A stretch of DNA of 64,000 nt from the NCBI GenBank assembly GCA_022036555.1, contig CM039126.1, positions 1 through 64,000 on the forward strand, in the 5' to 3' direction. The notes below the pieces were generated by a model. The model saw nothing but the letters and a program-made list of their open reading frames with translations, made no database searches and was not told where the DNA came from. Made by a program: the position numbers and the translations under genes. The stretch comes from Microstegium vimineum. Lineage: Eukaryota > Streptophyta > Magnoliopsida > Poales > Poaceae. Shown here in pieces: positions 59,087 to 64,000 of this stretch; position 1 is the stretch's first letter, and every line of letters begins with the position of its first letter.

Positions 59087-62033
59087 ATGGTGAAGAAGAA
59101 CAAGAACAAGAACAAGAACAAGGCTGAATTTATGGACGAAGATAGTGTCTTGGATCATATAGAGAATCCTGAGTACGTCGAGATGTCTCATCAAATGAAG
59201 CAGTCTCCTAAACCATCGACTCAAGAGGCGGATTTGGATCTGCTTGTTGCCCATGGGTTGCTTCAGGGGCGGTTTTATTCTGGCTACTCCGTTCCTGGTG
59301 AGCATGTGATTCCCAGCCCTTCTCCTGATCAGTACATTCTTTTTGTTCCCTTTGTCCGTGCCAGACTCTGCTTCCCTCCGTCAGATTTCCTGATGGAGTT
59401 CCTTCGCTTTTACGGAATCCAGCTTCATCATCTACCCCCCAATGGGATTCTTTTTCTTTCTTCGTTTGCGCATTTGTGCGAAGCATTCATTGGTATCCCT
59501 CCTTGTCTTCTTCTTTTTCATCATTTCTTTCGCCTTCAATTTCATGAGAGCAAGCCCACTCGCTCCTTTGGCTGTTGCGCCGTTAAGTTCCGTCAGGGCA
59601 TGAAAACCGTTTACTTCTCTTTTACCCTTTATGAGTTGGTTAAAGATTGGGCAGATAAGTGGTTCTATATTTCTAAGCCTGATGCTTACTTTGCTTCTGA
59701 TCTTGCTGCTCTTCCAACTTCTCTTCCTTGTTTGTATGAACCTTTATCTCCTTCTGAGTCTTTGGCTATCAAGGCTCTACTAACCCGGATAAGCTTCTTG
59801 AAACAATCCGGGTTAACTGGCAATGAGTTGGTTGCCAGTTTCTATCGTCGCCGAGTTCAACCTCTCATGCAGAGTGAGAATCTTGGTTTTGAGTACACTT
59901 GTTCTTCTGATCCTTCTCGGATTATCCCTGGTCCTGAGTTATCGGATGAGGATATATTTGATCGTTTGGGGAGAGTCTTGAGTGGTGTGTTTGCTCTTCC
60001 TCCTCAGATTTTAGAGTATGATGCTGGAAATCCTCCTCCTCAGGTTAGTGATCTTAGTTCATACCGTCTTCTTTTTTACTAAGCTTTGCTGATAACCTAC
60101 TTTTTGTTTTTTTTGCTTTGGATTATGGTCACTCTTTTAGGATTAACTTGCCTTTTGTGCCTGTTGCCTTTGTTCTTGCTGAAGGTGCTGCTGAGGTTAC
60201 TATAGCTTCAGGCTCTTCTTCCAGGTTGATCTCTGGATTATGTAATACTGAAGGTTATGTACCGTATTCTCCTGATCCTCTATTAGCTCAAGTCTTACTG
60301 GTTTCTAGGAAAAGGAAAGCTGAGTCTTCTGCTCTGCCTGTTCAACCTCCTCCTACTACTTGTCGTCATTCTCCTCGCCCATTCACCCCCACAGGTAACG
60401 TTATTGTAGGTGAGGTTTCTTGTTTATAGCCGAGTTGTTTTGCCTGTTTAGTTTGTTGATTGTCATCCTATATTTGCTTTTTGTCAGGTGGCCAATCCAT
60501 CCCTCTTGATGAGGAATATTCTGATGATGATCCTCCTCTTATTCGCCATTCGTGAATTCCTTTATTGTTTTTGTAACTTCTTTCTATATCCTTTCTCTTA
60601 TTGTAGTGTTATCTCAGTCGTAGGCCATCTGCTAGTCAGCCCTCTAATGAAGCTTCTCCTATTCCTTCAGCTATTCCACTCTCTTCTTTCTCGCTGCTTG
60701 ATGACGATTTAACTTTCATTTGCTCAAGTTGCTACTTCTTTCAGCAAACCAGTCAAGTAAGTCAAGCCCCCCCTTTTTTTGCAGTGTTTAGGTCTTAGTT
60801 GTCTTTGCCTAATATTCTTGTTTTTGCTTTCCGTAGGCCTTCTTCTGATGTTCCTGCTTCATCCCGGGATGGTAGGGTTCTTTTGTCCTGTTGATGAAGA
60901 TTTTTGCTTTTTGTTTTTCTCTTAACTCTTCTTGTTTTGTTTCTTGTAGGACTTTGTGCTCCAGATGCTGCCAACATTGCTGGTGCTTCCAAACTTGTTG
61001 GTGCCTGTCCTCCTGATGGTATGCCTCTTCTTGAGGTACCTGAGTTGAGTATCTCGGGCAAGGCTCCGATTTCTTCCTCGGTGGTTCCCTTGTTTCTTCA
61101 AGGGCCAGAAGTTGAGCTCAGTCGAGTTGAGCGGGTCCGGAAGCTTGTTTCTTCTTGGAATGATCTATCAATGACTTTTGGAGCTGAGCTAAAGGTATTT
61201 GCTTTTGTTTTTCTTCTTTGGTCAGTTTGTTTGCCTTCTACTCTAATCTTTATCTTTCACAGGAGGTTTGTCAGGGGTTGACTGCTTCTTCCTCTTCGAA
61301 GGATCAGTCTTTTACCCTTCTTCGGGATGATCTTGATAAGGTTGAGCTTGAGCTATCTCAGGCTTGGGCTGCTCTGGAGCAGGAGAAAGCTTCATCATCT
61401 GCTGCTCTTTCTGATTTGAAGGATAAGCTAGCTGGTAAGTATTTTTATATTTTCCCTAATTTTTGTGATTCTCTTTTTGATATTCTCTTTTGTAGCTGCT
61501 GAACAAGCTTCGGTGACTTTGAATGAAGAGAATAAATACTTGTCTCTTCGTCTTGAGTCTTCAGAGAAGAAAACTGAAGCTGTGAGTTTAGTGATTGCTT
61601 GTTGTCTTCTGTCTTTTTGTCGTTCTCATTCTTAGCTTTCTGAATTGTTTGTCTTTTCCAGCTTTTGAAGTCGGGGCAAGAGCTGTAGTCTCAGCTTCTG
61701 GGCGTTCATGAACGATATAAGTCTTTGTATGCTGCTGTGAAGCCTGTCATAGCTGTTGTCTGTCATGAAGAGGATGCTAAAGAAGGCTTGAAGACCTTAA
61801 TTACTGCACTGCCTTTTTGTTTCTGAGAATTTGTGGAGAATGGGTTTGAGCGCTATATAAACAATGTTGTTTCTTTTGTTCGAGCCCTTGCTCCTGATGT
61901 GCCTTTGGACCGAATCCTTGAAGATCCAATGGACGCCGATCTCTTGGCGAGGTGGGAGCAATCAAAGCCTGAAGTCTAGGAGCTTTGTCGCAAGATATTT
62001 GGTCAAATGAAAGTGTTGCCTTCTTCTCCTTGA
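59087..62033 (+). pseudogene. Opposite-strand gene of the second Tat element: Transposase_28 domain plus coiled coil
   Basis: The first frame, 59087-about 60043, encodes some 319 residues: a Lys/Asn-rich start (KKNKNKNKNK), then the putative gypsy-type transposon domain with LRFYGIQLHHLPPNGILFLS, LCEAFIGIPPCLLLFHHFF, LVKDWADKWFYIS and RISFLKQSGLTGNELVASF. A GT donor follows at 60044. Further pieces look like exons with AG/GT borders: 60141-60395, 60488-60555, about 60950-61194, 61263-61434, 61498-61580 and 61662-62033. They encode Ser/Pro-rich sequence, then helices (RDDLDKVELELSQAWAALEQ), then VENGFERYINNVVSFVRALA. Stops at 61687 and 61978 and one phase conflict at 60141 show decay. The function is unknown. 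Introns in a retroelement gene imply a transcript opposite to the genomic RNA. Confidence 0.65.
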
Positions 62034-62633
62034 TAAAAAACATTTATTTGTCCTTGGGTGATGGTCTTGTAATATACTCTGAATAATACTTTTGCTTAAT
62101 ATATTGTCAGGCTTCGTCCTGACACTATGATGCTTTTGTCTTGCTTTGTTTGTAAATTGTCTTCTGGTCGACTTGCTAGTTGTCTTGATGAGTGCTTTAT
62201 TTTCCGGGTCTTGTGAGCTATTGTCGAGTTCTTTTGATTGAAGTTTGTAGTATTATGCCTGTCTTGGGCTTTGTAGATGCTTCTGGATTCCCGAGTTCTT
62301 TCTGGGTAGTATTATTGGTCTTTATGCCTTGGTGACTATACTAAAAACATTGCTCATAGAATGCCTTATGCTTTTGAGCCAGGTTTTGTAGATCTTTGTC
62401 TTTACGTTTTAATAACCTCCGAGTAGCTTCGAGGTAGTACTATCATTCTGGACGAGTAGTTTCTGATATTGGAGTAGTAGATGTCACTTTCTGACATGAT
62501 AGTATTCGGCTTGCAGTCTTTGTTGCGCCGAGTTTTGTGCTGCTCTCCAAGCAGTTGTGTTGTGTCACTTTGTACAAGTGATTAACTTAGATGTCATCGA
62601 GGTAGACTGATCTTCTTTGTTGCTCCGAGTAGT

Positions 62634-63125
62634 TTGATGTTTGTCATGCTGCCTCACAAAACGGTAGACTTATAGATATATGAACCAGACTGTGTCGCTC
62701 TTGGTGCAAAGCAGTCGGTTTGTCGGGTTGCCTCTCGAAACAACCGACTTAAAAATGCTAGATAGTGCCGCTCATGGTGCAAAGCTGTCAGCTTGTCATG
62801 CCGCCTCACGAAATGGTAGACTTATATATATGAGCCAGACTGTGCCGCTCTTGGTGCAAAGCAATCGGTTTGTCGGGTTGCCTCTCGAAACAACCGAATT
62901 AAAAATGCTAGACAGTGCCGCTCATGGTGCAAAGCTGTCAGTTTGTCATACCGCCTCACGAAATGGTAGACTTATATATATGAACCAGATTGTGCCGCTC
63001 TTGGTGCAAAGTAGTCGGTTTGTCAAGTTGCCTCACGAAACAACTGACTTAAAATGCCGAACAGTGCCTCTCATTGTGCAAACTGTCGGTTTGTCATGCC
63101 GCCTTCCGAAATGGCTGACTTGTAG
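62634..63125. repeat. 150-bp tandem repeat built from two 75-bp halves
   Basis: About three copies of a 150-bp unit start near 62675, 62825 and 62975 (marker ATATATGAACCAGACTGTG), with a partial copy on each side. Each unit contains two related halves. One has TGGTGCAAAGCAGTCGGTTT with CTCTCGAAACAACCGACTTA, the other TGGTGCAAAGCTGTCAGCTT with CTCACGAAATGGTAGACTTA. The array lies just downstream of the pol stop of the second gypsy element. Confidence 0.88.
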
Positions 63126-63159
63126 ATCGTTTATTCTTGAAGTCTTGTATCTTGTGTCT

Positions 63160-63840
63160 TTAGTTGTAAAATTTCTTGAGTTGGCTGATATGCCAAGTGT
63201 TGCTCAGCTGAATCCCGTCTTCTGTCATCAGCTCGTACGTTCCGGGTTGTATTGCTATCTTGATTATAAAAGGACCGTCCCATGGGCTGAGTAGCTTATG
63301 TCTTCCTTCTTTCTTTTGAATTAGCCGTAATACCAGATCTCCCGGCTTTAATGTTCTTGGATGCATGTTTCTATTATAGTGTCTTCGTAGACCTTGTAGG
63401 TATCTTGCATTCTTTATTACTGAGTTGTTTCTTATTTCTTCGATCGTGTCAATTTCTAACCATCTTGTCTCTTCTACTTCTCCTTTGTCGTATTGCTCAA
63501 TTCTTGGTGATTACCATATTAAGTCAACCGGTAATACGGCTTCTGACCCGTATACCAGGAAGAAAGGTGAATATCCTATTGCCCTGCTAATTTGAGTTCT
63601 TAAACCCCATACCACTTTTGGTAATTCTTCTATCCATTTACCTCCGTAGTCTTTTAGGTCTTCATATAGTCTTGGTTTTAGTCCTTGTAATAATAGCCCA
63701 TTGGCTCTTTCAACTTGTCCATTTGCTTGGGGTGAGCTACTGATGCATAGTCTATCTCTATTCCGCGGTCTCTTGCCCAATATTGAAATTCCTTTGCTGT
63801 AAACGGTGACCCAAGATCTGTAATTATTCGATTGGTGAAA
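63160..63840 (-). pseudogene. Integrase C-terminal part of the second gypsy pol, broken
   Basis: On the minus strand, from 63840: NRIITDLGSPFTAKEF (second catalytic Asp region), then a frameshift, QVERANGLLLQGLKPRL (catalytic Glu) and GYSPFFLVYGSEAVLPVDL. A stop lies near 63511, and the same frame continues to LKPGDLVLRLIQKKEGRHKL, WDGPFIIKIAIQPGTYEL and the terminus ISQLKKFYN, with the stop at 63160-63162. It is homologous to the integrase end at 22720-23595. Confidence 0.88.
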
Positions 63841-63846
63841 GGTCCT

Positions 63847-64000
63847 AGATGGTTAGAGGGGGGGTGAATAGCCTAATAAAAAATCTACAAATCACTAGAG
63901 CAAAAGGTTAGATGACAATTAAGCGAAGCTTTTTGCTCTAGCTCTACTAGGGGTGCGAAGCCACCTATCCAATGCAATTCTAGTTAGCTAAGTGCCTAAC
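63847..64000. mobile_element. Unidentified repeat inserted in the second gypsy integrase
   Basis: From about TAGATGGTTAGAGGGGGGGT onwards the sequence no longer matches integrase. The opening AGAGGGGGGGTGAATAGCC is a motif I recognise from high-copy grass repeats, possibly an LTR. It runs off the window, so class and orientation cannot be assigned. Confidence 0.45.

Larger units (their letters stand above)
56365..63850 (-). mobile_element. Second Ty3/gypsy Tat-type element, 3' part only
   Basis: The left end is an LTR (56365-56837). The pol C-terminus lies at 63160-63840 on the minus strand, so the element runs right to left and its 5' half is beyond the window. Between pol and the LTR are a tandem repeat, an opposite-strand gene (59087-62033) and non-coding 3' sequence, the same order as in the element at 15831. 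The flank next to the LTR is GGGTT (56360-56364); the partner duplication cannot be checked. Another repeat interrupts integrase near 63850. Confidence 0.75.

Noticed and set aside
62680..63294. 204-codon open frame with three 50-residue repeats
   Set aside because: It is a by-product of the 150-bp tandem repeat, a multiple of three, in the non-coding part of a gypsy element; no start context or homology.
1..64000. CRISPR arrays, bacterial operons, rRNA or tRNA genes
   Set aside because: None found by eye; the tandem repeats present are minisatellites or microsatellites without CRISPR-like unique spacers.

Overview
The window is nuclear DNA from a grass, probably a panicoid relative of sorghum, Miscanthus or maize. 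The basis is GC-rich first exons, GT-AG introns, Stowaway/Tourist-type MITEs, nested LTR retrotransposons and the gene families present; the genus is inference. There are no prokaryotic features, no CRISPR array and no tRNA or rRNA gene that I could recognise.

Five host genes, all on the + strand, lie between transposable elements. They are: the 3' end of a PHD-finger/GNAT-type nuclear acyltransferase (1-1356); a complete U-box/ARM E3 ubiquitin ligase of the PUB12/13/14-SPL11 type (3896-6063); a small uncharacterised plant protein (11513-12426); a 20-exon MOM1-like transcriptional-silencing gene (34532-53598); and a B-box/CCT CONSTANS-like regulator (54565-55730). All exon joins keep frame, so these five look functional.

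The rest is mostly mobile DNA. A 5'-truncated LINE remnant and a Stowaway MITE lie at 2.6-3.6 kb. A 2.9-kb solo LTR with a perfect 5-bp target duplication lies 107 bp past the PUB stop codon. A 17.2-kb Ty3/gypsy element of the Tat lineage (15831-33031, duplication ACATG) has split a Tourist-type MITE. It has two full LTRs, decayed gag-pol with a second RNase H, a nested LTR of the same type as the solo LTR, and a long gene on the strand opposite pol. A 4.96-kb Ty1/copia element (46382-51345, duplication TAATG, 102-bp LTRs) sits antisense in an intron of the MOM1-like gene. A second Tat-type gypsy element enters from 56365 on the minus strand and leaves the window. It too carries an opposite-strand gene (59087-about 62033), plus a dimeric 150-bp tandem repeat.

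The two most noteworthy points are these. Both Tat elements carry, in the same place and orientation, an opposite-strand gene with the same putative gypsy-type transposon (Transposase_28) domain, followed by a long charged coiled coil. And a gene for a transposon-silencing factor itself hosts a young retrotransposon. The reading frames of the complete Tat element are broken mostly by stops one C-to-T change from a sense codon, the pattern expected after long cytosine methylation.
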